From JAAFHB01 sp037133495 (GTDB lineage: Bacteria; Bacteroidota; Bacteroidia; Bacteroidales; Prolixibacteraceae), in contig JBAXOA010000012.1 of NCBI GenBank assembly GCA_037133495.1, forward strand, positions 1 through 64,000: a stretch of 64,000 nucleotides of DNA, read 5' to 3'. The notes beneath the pieces are model-generated. The model was not told the origin of the DNA and did not search any database. It saw only the letters and a list, made by a program, of their open reading frames with translations. Position numbers and translations under genes: made by a program. This document shows, piece after piece, positions 9,013 through 17,883 of this stretch (positions within the stretch are counted from its first letter, which is position 1; each line of letters opens with the position of its first letter).

Positions 9013-9413
9013 CCTATCTGATTAATCCGGAAACTCCTCTTACTTCAAGGTATCTTTCGGCAATTTTCATTCCACCCAAAATAGACTTCATTCTTTAATT
9101 ATTCAATTGCCTGTAATTATTTGGATTAGAAGAGTGCTGGTATGCACTTTGCTTTTCCTGTAATTGGGTTCTTGAATTCCTATGGCTTAGAATTTTTTGA
9201 TGTCTTCTTTTATCCCGAAAAAGTAACTGCGTGGCATTAACCCTATTCCCTGGTTTTTTACAAGGAATATAAAGGAAATGTTGATAAGTAGGTTTCTTAA
9301 ATAAATGTTGAATAACTGAAGATCAATAAAATGCTAAATCGTCATCAAAAAATCAATTGCAACCATTTAAAAGACAAATAGGTTAAAATATTATATTTTA
9401 TATAATTAATAAT
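9013..9413. other. Intergenic region with possible frameshifted gene tail
   Basis: The first about 85 bases can be read in a second frame as a plausible C-terminal tail of the upstream small protein. The rest has no convincing gene. The last 40 bases before the next start are almost pure A/T and probably hold its promoter, but I cannot point to clear boxes. Confidence 0.4.
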
Positions 9414-10040
9414 ATGAATAATAATTATCGTTTTTATATCATTGGCATAACCATTATATTGACGTTTGCAGTATGTACCATAGCTGCAATGTACACGCCT
9501 CCAAATTTTGGTCACTCTGTAACAATGATAACAAACAAGGGTGGCATTTCAAAACACCCGGTATTACTTGGACTAAATGAGGATAAATATGTAATATTTG
9601 CTTCAGGAACGGTAAAAGCGCCTTTTAAAGGAAGTGTAAAAGTTGTTTTGGAAGGAGAGCCTAAAATTGAGTACGAAATATTTTCCCGCTATCCGCCAGA
9701 ACTCAATCTAGGTATTCATAAATTTCATGAGTTTGAGAATAATACAATTAAAAACATTTATCCGTGGGAAAAATATGCTTTAATCGTATATGTGAAACCC
9801 AAAAACAAAATTTATGAGACGGCAAGCTATAATTTAAGATTTTATGATTTAAAGTCAAACAATATAGTATTATCAATTCCAATAATCTTCACTGAATTGG
9901 ACAATTTTGATATTTCAAAAGCAACGAGAAGACCCTTTTCTAAAGCCTGGGAATCTAAAATTACAGATAATAATCCCAGGAAAAAAGATACAATTTCAAT
10001 AAATAAATCTCTTCCTTCATCAAGCTGTTGTGAAGAATAA
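9414..10040 (+). CDS. Membrane-anchored protein with Ig-like domain, function unknown
   Basis: 208 residues: one N-terminal transmembrane segment (about 7-29), then an extracytoplasmic domain rich in beta strands with FKGSVKVVLEG and PWEKYALIVYV, then a polar tail ending in SSSCCEE. I do not recognise a named family. It starts an apparent operon with the polyferredoxin (13-base gap), a tiny Cys-rich protein and a TonB receptor. This suggests a periplasmic or inner-membrane accessory in metal uptake or redox chemistry. The terminal Cys-Cys pair could bind metal; that is inference. Confidence 0.6.
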   Translation: MNNNYRFYIIGITIILTFAVCTIAAMYTPPNFGHSVTMITNKGGISKHPVLLGLNEDKYVIFASGTVKAPFKGSVKVVLEGEPKIEYEIFSRYPPELNLGIHKFHEFENNTIKNIYPWEKYALIVYVKPKNKIYETASYNLRFYDLKSNNIVLSIPIIFTELDNFDISKATRRPFSKAWESKITDNNPRKKDTISINKSLPSSSCCEE

Positions 10041-10053
10041 AAACTTTAAATAA

Positions 10054-10860
10054 ATGAAACTATCCGTTCAATCAAAAAGGTATTTAATAATTATTTTTGG
10101 AATAGTTATTTTTTTACCTCCAATTGCTCTTCTACCGAGGGTATTTGGGTCTATGAGCATATGTGGCTCTCCCTTCTGCATGAGGATGTTGTTTAGCATT
10201 GAAGGATTTTCCGCCATGAGTAAAGTTTTGTTCATGGGCGTGTTCATGCTTATTGTAATCTTTTCAATTTCATTTTTTGCAGGAAGGTTCTTTTGTTCTC
10301 ATTTATGTCCGATAGGTGGTGCTACAGAACTTGGGAGTAAAATTGTACCCCAAAAATTCAAAATAGACTATACCTGGATTTCGGCTCCTGCAGTGAGATA
10401 TAGTTATTTAATAGCTTTTTTAATACTCCCTGTATTGGGAGTGGGAAGTATATGTTGTAGTTATTGTAACTTTTCGATTATATCTTCCTTATTTGATTCT
10501 ATCACAAGTCCTGCGAGTCGCATTCTAGCACTTACCTTCGGTGGGATAATAAACCTTACTATGATTATTTTACTTGGTTTTTTAGCTGTTGGTGGCAGAG
10601 CATATTGTAATTTTCTATGCCCTATTGGAGCAATTGACGGAATTTTTAATTGGTTGGGATCAAAATTAAGCTTTTTTAAAAGGATTAGAATTGATAAAAC
10701 CAAATGTAGTGCTTGCAGTCAATGTATAAATGAATGTCCTGTATGGGCAATAGAAAAAGTAGCGGACAATTCAATGAAAATAAATCAGACTTCATGTATA
10801 ACTTGCAAATTATGTATAAGCAAATGTCCAGCAAAAGCAATTTCTTATCGAACAGATTAA
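10054..10860 (+). CDS. NapH/NosR-like membrane polyferredoxin
   Basis: 268 residues with about five membrane helices. The cytoplasmic-side motifs FCSHLCPIGG and YCNFLCPIGA (CxxxCP) are characteristic of NapH/NosR/CcoG-type proteins. A C-terminal bacterial ferredoxin domain has two 4Fe-4S motifs, CSACSQCINECP and CITCKLCISKCP. Such proteins move electrons between the quinone pool or cytoplasm and periplasmic partners. No nap or nos catalytic gene is adjacent; the downstream TonB receptor suggests reduction of an imported metal or cofactor (inference). Two extra Cys-rich spots, ICGSPFC and ICCSYC, may bind further metal. The next small gene overlaps its end by 37 bases. Confidence 0.83.
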   Translation: MKLSVQSKRYLIIIFGIVIFLPPIALLPRVFGSMSICGSPFCMRMLFSIEGFSAMSKVLFMGVFMLIVIFSISFFAGRFFCSHLCPIGGATELGSKIVPQKFKIDYTWISAPAVRYSYLIAFLILPVLGVGSICCSYCNFSIISSLFDSITSPASRILALTFGGIINLTMIILLGFLAVGGRAYCNFLCPIGAIDGIFNWLGSKLSFFKRIRIDKTKCSACSQCINECPVWAIEKVADNSMKINQTSCITCKLCISKCPAKAISYRTD

Positions 10861-11075
10861 GTTCTATCAAGAATAGTTACCATAAAATTAAATTCAGTTT
10901 GTTTGGAACCTCGCTGGCATTGCCAGCCCTTTTAACCAACGGTTGTGCAGGTTCGTGCAGCAGTTGTTACAGATGTTTAGTTTCCGGAACTCCAATAGTG
11001 ATGATACTATTATTGTTGATTTTCAGAAAAACTTATCTAATAAAATACTTAAAATCAAAAACCTTAAAATCATGA
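10824..11075 (+). CDS. Tiny Cys-rich membrane protein, overlapping gene
   Basis: 83 residues from the ATG of MSSKSNFL; longer in-frame starts lie deeper inside the polyferredoxin and are less likely. A hydrophobic stretch (LFGTSLALPALLTNG) leads into CAGSCSSCYRC, four cysteines in eleven residues, then a second hydrophobic helix and a basic end. It overlaps the upstream gene by 37 bases. Its TGA overlaps the ATG of the TonB receptor as ATGA, a pattern of translational coupling. The cysteines could hold an Fe-S cluster or copper beside the polyferredoxin. I know no characterised homologue. Confidence 0.6.
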   Translation: MSSKSNFLSNRLSSIKNSYHKIKFSLFGTSLALPALLTNGCAGSCSSCYRCLVSGTPIVMILLLLIFRKTYLIKYLKSKTLKS

Positions 11076-13381
11076 AATTTTTTATATGGATTGTTATTGC
11101 AATATTTTTTAATGTCTTTCCCTCCTATTCCCAATATAAGATTGAAGGCAGGGTTACAGATTTCACAACTAACGAAGGACTTATTGGAGTTTATATAATA
11201 ATCCCCAATAGTAATAAAGGCGCAATTTCCGACGCAAATAGTCATTTTATTCTTGAATCAACCAGAAAAATTGACTCGATAAGTGTTTCATTAATAGGAT
11301 ATCAGAAAAAAATTATCGCAATTCGTTCTGATATTGTAACTATTCAGTTGGAACAAACGACTATTGAATTAAATCAGTGTATTGTAACCGCCCAAAGGGA
11401 ATATCAAAGCAGAAAGGATGCTCCAAGTGCAATAAGCGTATTGCCGAAAACAATAATTGATGATACGAAAGCTTCGGATATATCGGAACTATTAAGTAAA
11501 GTAAGTGGTGTACATATAGCGAGTTTCGGAAATGAAAATCAATCGGTAAGTATCCGGCAACCCCTTTCATTTATCAGGACACAGTTAGTTATTTTGGAAG
11601 ATGAAATTCCAATAGTACCAACAACGATAGCAACATCAGGAAATTTAAATGAATTAAATATGTCCATTGTAAAGACGATTGAAGTATTAAAAGGTCCAGC
11701 CTCATCAATTTATGGGAGTGAAGCTATAGGTGGTACGATGAATTTTATCACCAAGAACCCTACCCTTCTGCCTACTGCAAAAATTTCAATACAGGCAAAT
11801 AATATGGGGTACAAAAGATTGGATTTTGAGGCGGGCAATACCTTTAAAAAATTCGGGATATTTGTAGGTGGCTATAATGCTACCAGTTCTGATAGCTACA
11901 GAGACTATAGTGATTTTAGGAAAACGGCTGTCTTACTTAAAGGTGTCTACAGATTCACCGATAAAACCAAGCTTACAACTTCTATTAGTTATATTGAGCA
12001 CAATACAAAGATGTCCGGAAGTTTAGACAGCATAATATTTTTCACAAATGACAGGTACAATCAATACTCCTTTTGTTATGCAAACGACCAAAGCTTAAGA
12101 GCAAGTACCCGATTGGACCAAATCTGGAATGAAAATAACAAATCTTTTTTTACACTTCATTTCAGGGGAAATAAGGAACACCAAATCCCAACATATTATA
12201 TTAAACAGGTTTATGGTGGACCTCCACCGGCTAAATACAAAGGAGAATATATAGAATCCGAATATCAAAGTTACGACATGCTTTTCCAGCATAAACTGAA
12301 GTTTAATTTCTTAGAAGCACAACTGATAACAGGTATCAGTCTGGATGTTACACCATACACTTATATGAGTAAATCTATTGATGTTAAAAAGGAGGGCAAT
12401 CTTTATACCAGTTACACAACGACTGATACCTATGTTCAGGATTTCAAAGCCGATTTATTAAATTCGGCTGAATATATTCATTTTGAAATTTCACCCTTTC
12501 ATAAGTTGAAATTGTCGGCAGCATTAAGATACGACAGGTTGGACTACAAGTATAATAACAATTTGGCATCAACTGCTATTTCAGGTGCACCGGATGATAA
12601 AAGTGCGTTTGAACATTTAAGCCCGAAGATAGGACTGAATTTTAATCCCAATGGTAAAATCGGGATTTATGGAAATTATAGTGAGGGTTTTGCGCCACCA
12701 TTATTTTCGCAATTATATAAAGGGGTGATCGTTCCAATGCTGAAGCCCTCTTCCTATTCAAATTATGAGATAGGTGGATGGTTAAGTTTTTTAAAAAATA
12801 AAGGCTATATTGATTTAAGTCTTTATCATTCAGATGGCAAAAATGAAATAGTTTCTGTTCTTTTAACGGATGGTTCTACTCAAAACCAATCAACAGGTAA
12901 AACGATGCATGAGGGAATTGAATATTCCATTAAATATAAGTTTTTTGATCAGCTTGAAATGCGTTTGAGTGCAGCTAATTCAATTCACAAATTTGTTGAG
13001 TTTGTTGATGGTGCAAATGATTATAGCGGGAAAATAATGCCTTTAGCTCCTGGTTGGGTTGCCAATTCTGAAATTACCTTTAAGCCAAAGTTTTTTAAGA
13101 ATTTCCGTATAAGTGCCGAATTACAGAAAATTGATAAGTATTATATTGATGAATTAAATACCAGGGAATATAATGGTTATCAGATCTATAATATGAGAAT
13201 TGGGTACATGTTTAAGGGTGTTGACATTTGGCTTAATGCGTTAAATTTAACTGATGAATTGTATGCAACGAGGGTACAAAAATCTGCTTATGGTTCCAGA
13301 GCAATTTCTTACATGCCAGGTATAGGACGTTCCATATTTTTGGGAATTGGATATAACTTTGTTGGAAAGAGAAGGCTATAA
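11072..13381 (+). CDS. TonB-dependent outer membrane receptor
   Basis: The start is the ATG of MKFFIWIVI, which overlaps the previous stop as ATGA. The product has 769 residues: signal peptide to about 20, a carboxypeptidase-regulatory-like beta domain (YKIEGRVTD to about residue 105), a plug domain (DAPSAISVLPKTIIDDT, then VLKGPASSIYGSEAIGG) and a 22-strand-type barrel ending in an aromatic-rich strand. It is about the usual length for siderophore or metal receptors without a SusD partner. The neighbouring polyferredoxin and Cys-rich proteins suggest a metal or metal chelate as ligand; this is inference. A truncated lipoprotein gene follows. Confidence 0.9.
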   Translation: MKFFIWIVIAIFFNVFPSYSQYKIEGRVTDFTTNEGLIGVYIIIPNSNKGAISDANSHFILESTRKIDSISVSLIGYQKKIIAIRSDIVTIQLEQTTIELNQCIVTAQREYQSRKDAPSAISVLPKTIIDDTKASDISELLSKVSGVHIASFGNENQSVSIRQPLSFIRTQLVILEDEIPIVPTTIATSGNLNELNMSIVKTIEVLKGPASSIYGSEAIGGTMNFITKNPTLLPTAKISIQANNMGYKRLDFEAGNTFKKFGIFVGGYNATSSDSYRDYSDFRKTAVLLKGVYRFTDKTKLTTSISYIEHNTKMSGSLDSIIFFTNDRYNQYSFCYANDQSLRASTRLDQIWNENNKSFFTLHFRGNKEHQIPTYYIKQVYGGPPPAKYKGEYIESEYQSYDMLFQHKLKFNFLEAQLITGISLDVTPYTYMSKSIDVKKEGNLYTSYTTTDTYVQDFKADLLNSAEYIHFEISPFHKLKLSAALRYDRLDYKYNNNLASTAISGAPDDKSAFEHLSPKIGLNFNPNGKIGIYGNYSEGFAPPLFSQLYKGVIVPMLKPSSYSNYEIGGWLSFLKNKGYIDLSLYHSDGKNEIVSVLLTDGSTQNQSTGKTMHEGIEYSIKYKFFDQLEMRLSAANSIHKFVEFVDGANDYSGKIMPLAPGWVANSEITFKPKFFKNFRISAELQKIDKYYIDELNTREYNGYQIYNMRIGYMFKGVDIWLNALNLTDELYATRVQKSAYGSRAISYMPGIGRSIFLGIGYNFVGKRRL

Positions 13382-13425
13382 TTTAAGTATATTTTGATTA
13401 TTCAATTCGTAAAAAACAATACATA

Positions 13426-13533
13426 ATGAAACATTCTATTTTTATATTCTTTAGTATCATTTTGCTTTCGGTTTTGTTTATCTCCTGCCAAAAGGACAAT
13501 AACTTTGAGATATTTATAAAATTATCCTATTGA
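13426..13533 (+). pseudogene. Truncated lipoprotein gene (35 codons)
   Basis: An ATG 44 bases after the receptor stop opens a short frame with a perfect lipoprotein signal: basic start, hydrophobic core IILLSVLF and lipobox FISC, then QKDNN. It stops after only 35 codons. The signal is too good to be chance and the mature part is far too short, so this is most likely the 5' remnant of a lipoprotein gene of the TonB operon, cut by a deletion or recombination. Confidence 0.6.
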
Positions 13534-13745
13534 TCTATTAATCAGCATAATCTCATTCAATTAAGATCAATCACCAAAAATTGAACATTCTACTTTTCAT
13601 CACTGTTTTAATTTCATTCTTTCCTATCATAATGCGTCCCATATTTATTGTATTACCTTTGACATTGCATTTCAGCAGTACCCTTTGAATTTGAAATTGG
13701 CGCATTAAATAAATAGCTGACTCCCTAAATGTTCCGGAAATATTG

Positions 13746-14318
13746 ATGACCATGAATCTCCCCATATACATTAAAAATATTGCCAATTTATCAGATGAAG
13801 CAGAGCAAAAATTAAGCACTGTTTTCAAACGGGATGAACTTTCAAAGGGTCATTTCCTTTATCGGCAAGGCGAAATCTGCCAGCACATCTTTTACATCGA
13901 AAAAGGAATTGTACGGGTATTCTATTACACCGAAACCGGGAAGGAAATTACCCAATGGTTTTTCGCCGAAAATGGCTTTTTAACAGCTGTTGATAGCTTT
14001 TATCACCACAAACCAACCATGGTTTATTGCGAACTGCTCGAAGATTCCGTGATCTATTCGCTTAAATACACCGACATGGAAACCATGTTGGATGAAAATC
14101 AGAAAATGGCCAAGCTGGCTTTTCATGCCGTTTATGAATTGGCAAAAAAACTGTCAGAATACATCATTGGATTAAAATTTCAGAGTGCTGAAGATCGTTA
14201 CAAGACCTTAATGAAAGAATATCCTCAGATTTTCCAGCGGGCCAAACTAGGCCACATTGCTTCATTTCTGGGAATTACTCAGGAGACATTAAGCAGAATA
14301 CGGGCAGGTAAACAATAA
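13746..14318 (+). CDS. Crp/Fnr-family transcriptional regulator
   Basis: 190 residues: a cyclic-nucleotide-binding-like beta roll at about 15-115 (GHFLYRQGE, FYIEKGIVRVFY), a dimer helix, and a short C-terminal helix-turn-helix LGHIASFLGITQETLSRIRAG. The recognition helix keeps the E-x-x-S-R pattern that reads TTGAT half-sites in FNR. A perfect TTGAT-N4-ATCAA palindrome lies about 105 bases downstream, in front of the efflux operon, so the regulator probably controls that operon. No N-terminal cysteine cluster is present, so it is not an Fe-S oxygen sensor; its ligand is unknown. The ATG at 13752 is an alternative start. Confidence 0.87.
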   Translation: MTMNLPIYIKNIANLSDEAEQKLSTVFKRDELSKGHFLYRQGEICQHIFYIEKGIVRVFYYTETGKEITQWFFAENGFLTAVDSFYHHKPTMVYCELLEDSVIYSLKYTDMETMLDENQKMAKLAFHAVYELAKKLSEYIIGLKFQSAEDRYKTLMKEYPQIFQRAKLGHIASFLGITQETLSRIRAGKQ

Positions 14319-14327
14319 ATCACATCC

Positions 14328-14422
14328 TTTTCATCAGAAATAATTTGTTTTTAAATTGCCTGATGGAACACCTGAGTTATCTTCATTCGTGTTTGCGAAG
14401 GGCAAATTCATGGGTGTTTCAT
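14328..14422. repeat. 95-bp dispersed structured repeat, copy A
   Basis: This segment matches the reverse complement of 61933-62027 over 95 bases with about five differences. It is rich in internal dyads: CATCAG...CTGATG, TTCG...CGAA, and near-terminal GGAACACC/GGTGTTTC. It fills most of the gap between the Crp gene and the operator palindrome at 14423. No coding potential is seen. Confidence 0.8.
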
Positions 14423-14442
14423 TTTTTGATTTAGATCAAAAA
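14423..14442. promoter_or_regulatory. FNR-type operator palindrome
   Basis: TTTTTGAT-TTAG-ATCAAAAA is a perfect 8-base inverted repeat with a 4-base spacer and contains the FNR consensus TTGAT-N4-ATCAA. It lies 87 bases upstream of the barrel gene that heads the efflux operon and just downstream of a Crp/Fnr gene with an E-x-x-S-R recognition helix. Confidence 0.7.
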
Positions 14443-14529
14443 CTTTTGCTGAGCGATCCTTTTCCTTTGCATCATAAATTATTGATGTTATCAAATGGAA
14501 AATCATTCACAAATCATTTAAATTAAATT

Positions 14530-15141
14530 ATGAAAACAATTAATTATGTTTCTTATACCATCGCGCTTGTATTCATTTCAACTGCATCGTATGCCCAGAT
14601 CAATTTTGGTCTACGGAATGGGGTTGCAGCTACCACTTTTGCTCCTAAAGGAAATTTACCGGATAACAACAATGTTACTTTCGCATATACGGCTGGTGCA
14701 TTTCTTGACTTACCAGTAAGCAAATCATTGTTTGTGCAGCCTGAAATCAATTATGTCCGGAAAGGCCGAAGTATGGAAACAACCGAACTGAACACTAGTA
14801 TTGAAACCGATTATACGATTCATTACCTTCAGATTCCGGTGCTTTTGCAGTACAGAGAAAATGAGATGCAAAATAAACATGGCTATATTTTCTATGTCAA
14901 TGCCGGTCCATATGCCGCTTTTGCTCTTGAAGATCAGACCAAGCCTGTGCTTGCAAGTATTCCGGCTGAAAGCCGAAAAACTGACTGGGGAGCAACTCTG
15001 GGAATTGGAATACAGACTCCAATCTGTGGGAAAAATATTCGTTTCGATCTGAGATACGACATGGGCCTTTCTGAAATCGCCAGCCAACCTGATGATTACC
15101 GGACTAAGGCATTAAGTTTGACAGTCGGAATTGCACTGTAA
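14530..15141 (+). CDS. PorT-like outer membrane beta-barrel protein
   Basis: 203 residues with a signal peptide ending at SYAQ, then alternating amphipathic strands (INFGLRNGVAATTF, LFVQPEINYVRKG, IHYLQIPVLLQY, GYIFYVNAGPYAAFAL, IRFDLRYDMGLSEI). This is the pattern of the eight-strand OMP_b-brl_2/PorT-like family common in Bacteroidota. Its role is unknown. It is the first gene after the FNR-type operator and precedes tolC by 73 bases, so it may be co-regulated with the efflux system. Confidence 0.8.
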   Translation: MKTINYVSYTIALVFISTASYAQINFGLRNGVAATTFAPKGNLPDNNNVTFAYTAGAFLDLPVSKSLFVQPEINYVRKGRSMETTELNTSIETDYTIHYLQIPVLLQYRENEMQNKHGYIFYVNAGPYAAFALEDQTKPVLASIPAESRKTDWGATLGIGIQTPICGKNIRFDLRYDMGLSEIASQPDDYRTKALSLTVGIAL

Positions 15142-15214
15142 CGAAAAAATCTAAATCAACTGATCGATTTGAAACTTTTCAGAATTTAATCGAATCCTTC
15201 ATCAAAAGCTAAAT

Positions 15215-16732
15215 ATGCGTATTTCGCCAAGTATTAAATTGATCGGCCTGCTGGGTTTAATATTTTTATCAAATCTGGGTTTTGGAACAGAGCCGCAAAA
15301 AATCACCTTTGAAGAAGCCTTGCAAATAACCCTGCAAAATAATTTTCAAATGAAACAGACCGATCATCACCTGCTTCAAATGGAACAGGAGATGAAAGCT
15401 GCATGGGGTTTGCATTTACCACGAATATCACTGAATGCAGGTTATAACCTCATGGAAGACCGGATTCATTTTGATCTCACTCCGGTTCAGGATGCCCTGA
15501 TTCCTCTTTACCAGACGCTCGGAAATTATGCTGTCTTTAGCGGAGTTCCCAATCCTGATCCGGCTACCAAAGGTCTGATGCCAATTCTGCCTGATAACAT
15601 ATCGACTCAGGCTGTAAGGCAAAAAATGCTTGATGGTTTAAATCAGGTAAAAAATGCTGAGTGGGATCTCACCATTCAGGAGAAACAATTTGGAACACTT
15701 TCTGCCGGGTTTTTGTGGCCTGTGTTTACCGGTGGAAAAATTAATGCGGCCAACAAAGCCGCGAAAATCAAATATGAAGCAGTTGGACTTGAAAACATTC
15801 AGAAATCGCATGAATTAACCAATGAACTGGTGGAACGGTATTTTGGAAAGGTGTTGGCAAGTCAGGCATTGAATGTAAGGAAGGATGTTAAAACAAACAT
15901 GGAACAACATTACCACGATGCCGGAAAATTACATGAGCAGGGTCAGATTGCCCAGGTTGAGCTGCTGAATTCAAAACTCAATCTGGCAGATTCCGAAAGG
16001 GAATACCAAAAGTCGGTCAGGCAGAACGAAATACTGAATGAGGCTTTGCTAAATACCTTGGCTGAAAATAGTATCACATTCGTGCAGCCGGTCTCCGGCT
16101 TATTCTACCTCGATTCGCTGGAAAACCTGGAGTATTTCTACCAGACTGCCCTGAAGAAAAGTCCTTTGCTTGCTCAGGTAAACAAGAAAAAGGAACTGGC
16201 TGACGAAGGATATAATGCTGAAAAATCCGGTATATTCCCAAGCATTGCATTAACCGGAATGTACGACATTGCCAACAAAGATCTTTCTCCGTTTTTGCCA
16301 TCATACATGGTTGGAATAGGACTGAAATGGAATCTGTTTGAGGGTCGGTCGCAATGCAGAAGAATCAATGCGATGAATTATCAAAAGTTGCAAGCTGATG
16401 ATTATTACAAGAAGGCTTCATCTGATATTCATTCAGCCATCAATAAATACTATCAGGAATTGTATATGTACCGCGAACAGCTTAAAATGCTGAATACATC
16501 GGTGGAACTTGCCGATGAATATTTTAGGGTACGGAATAAAGCTTTCAGCGAGGGGATGGCTACCTCGTCTCAGGTTTCCGATGCTTCACTCTTCCTGGCA
16601 AAATCAAGGATCGACAGGCTTCAGGCTATGTTCGGATATGATGTATCACTTTCGAAATTGCTCTATTATGCCGGACTTACGGATGAGTTTGTCGAATACA
16701 TGAAGCGGGCAGAAGTAGCGGTACTTGAGTAA
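15215..16732 (+). CDS. tolC: TolC-family outer membrane efflux channel
   Basis: 505 residues with a signal peptide (GLIFLSNLGFG) and the duplicated long-helix architecture of outer membrane efflux proteins: an ITFEEALQITLQNN start motif and repeated coiled-coil helices with AEYFRVRNKAFSEGMATSSQV near the end. It would form the trimeric exit duct for the HlyD adaptor and ABC-2 permeases that follow. It might also serve the split RND pump, which lacks its own channel. The 148-base gap to the HlyD gene leaves room for a second promoter. Confidence 0.88.
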   Translation: MRISPSIKLIGLLGLIFLSNLGFGTEPQKITFEEALQITLQNNFQMKQTDHHLLQMEQEMKAAWGLHLPRISLNAGYNLMEDRIHFDLTPVQDALIPLYQTLGNYAVFSGVPNPDPATKGLMPILPDNISTQAVRQKMLDGLNQVKNAEWDLTIQEKQFGTLSAGFLWPVFTGGKINAANKAAKIKYEAVGLENIQKSHELTNELVERYFGKVLASQALNVRKDVKTNMEQHYHDAGKLHEQGQIAQVELLNSKLNLADSEREYQKSVRQNEILNEALLNTLAENSITFVQPVSGLFYLDSLENLEYFYQTALKKSPLLAQVNKKKELADEGYNAEKSGIFPSIALTGMYDIANKDLSPFLPSYMVGIGLKWNLFEGRSQCRRINAMNYQKLQADDYYKKASSDIHSAINKYYQELYMYREQLKMLNTSVELADEYFRVRNKAFSEGMATSSQVSDASLFLAKSRIDRLQAMFGYDVSLSKLLYYAGLTDEFVEYMKRAEVAVLE

Positions 16733-16880
16733 AGATTAGAAAATTAAAGATTGCTGTTCAGCAGAAATCAAACTAAGAAATGTAACAACCAGGAAAGCGT
16801 CATCAGTCAATCAAAAAATTGCTTTTTTAACTTTTTCCTGATGACCAATGACATTTTCCTGTTTTTAAAAGAAGTCAGAC

Positions 16881-17879
16881 ATGAATAAAACAAAAGGATA
16901 TCTAATAGCCGGAGCGCTCGGATTGCTCATGATTTTTATTGTATATGTTGCAATAATTGTCAGCAGACCTGTTCCATTTGAAATTCAGGGTGAAGTTGAA
17001 GCAACCCAGATTAAAGTTGCCTCAAAGCTGGCAGGAAGGATCGACAGTCTGGCAGTAAAAAAAGGCGATGAAATTGGCGCCGGGATGTTGCTTTTCACTA
17101 TCAGTTCTCCCGAACTGGAGGCGAAATTCAGTCAGGTCTCTGCTGTTCGGCAGGCTGCCGGGTCACAACGAGACAAAGCCTTCAACGGGGCACAGAAAGA
17201 AGACATTCAGGCTGCTTATAACAGCTGGCAAATGGCACTTGCCGCTGCCGAATTTGCTAAGAAAACTTATTCACGAATCCAGAATTTATATGAGGATGGA
17301 GTAATTCCTGAACAACAAAAAGATGAAGTTGAAACAAAAATGAAAGCAGCCGGTGAAACGGAAAAAGCTGCACATTCGCTCTATGAAAAGGCCAGAAATG
17401 GATCAAGGTTTGAAGATAAAAATGCGGCTGGCGCCCTCGTTTTGCAAGCCGATGGAGTCATTAGTGAAGTTAGTTCCTATCTGAACGAACGACGGATCAC
17501 TGCACCGATCAGGGGCGAAATTGCCAACGTGCTGGCAGAGCGGGGTGAGCTCATTCCTGCAGGATATCCGGTAGTTACCATAGTCGATTTATCAGATGTT
17601 TGGGTAACTTTTAACCTTCGTGAAGACTTACTTGCAGCGATTCAGAAAGGTAGTCTTATTCCAGCCAGATTTCCGGCCTTAGGGATGAAAGAGATCATGC
17701 TCAAAGTAATATACATCAATGTACTCGGAGATTTTGCGACCTGGAATGCGACCAAAACCAGGGGTGATTTTGATATGAAAACCTTTGAAATTCATGCCTT
17801 GCCGGTAAATCAGACTGAAGGACTAAGACCGGGGATGAGTGCAATTGTAAACTGGGATCGTGTTCAGAAAAGAATCTAA
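16881..17879 (+). CDS. HlyD-family membrane fusion protein
   Basis: 332 residues: one N-terminal transmembrane helix (about 7-28), a lipoyl-like half (VASKLAGRIDSLAVKKGDEIGAG), a coiled-coil hairpin (about 75-180), the second lipoyl half (ITAPIRGEIANVLAERGELI) and a beta-barrel end (GLRPGMSAIVNW). This is the YhiI/EmrA-type layout that links inner-membrane exporters to TolC. The permease gene begins 4 bases after its stop, so the two are co-transcribed. Confidence 0.88.
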   Translation: MNKTKGYLIAGALGLLMIFIVYVAIIVSRPVPFEIQGEVEATQIKVASKLAGRIDSLAVKKGDEIGAGMLLFTISSPELEAKFSQVSAVRQAAGSQRDKAFNGAQKEDIQAAYNSWQMALAAAEFAKKTYSRIQNLYEDGVIPEQQKDEVETKMKAAGETEKAAHSLYEKARNGSRFEDKNAAGALVLQADGVISEVSSYLNERRITAPIRGEIANVLAERGELIPAGYPVVTIVDLSDVWVTFNLREDLLAAIQKGSLIPARFPALGMKEIMLKVIYINVLGDFATWNATKTRGDFDMKTFEIHALPVNQTEGLRPGMSAIVNWDRVQKRI

Positions 17880-17883
17880 TCCA

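Noticed and set aside
10734..10823. Longer start for the Cys-rich 83-residue protein
   Set aside because: It would extend the overlap with the polyferredoxin to 127 bases and add a polar stretch with no signal features.
13571..13828. 85-codon minus-strand open frame before the Crp gene
   Set aside because: It overlaps the secure start of the Crp/Fnr gene, has no family motif and no signal; low-complexity AT-rich frames of this size are expected by chance.
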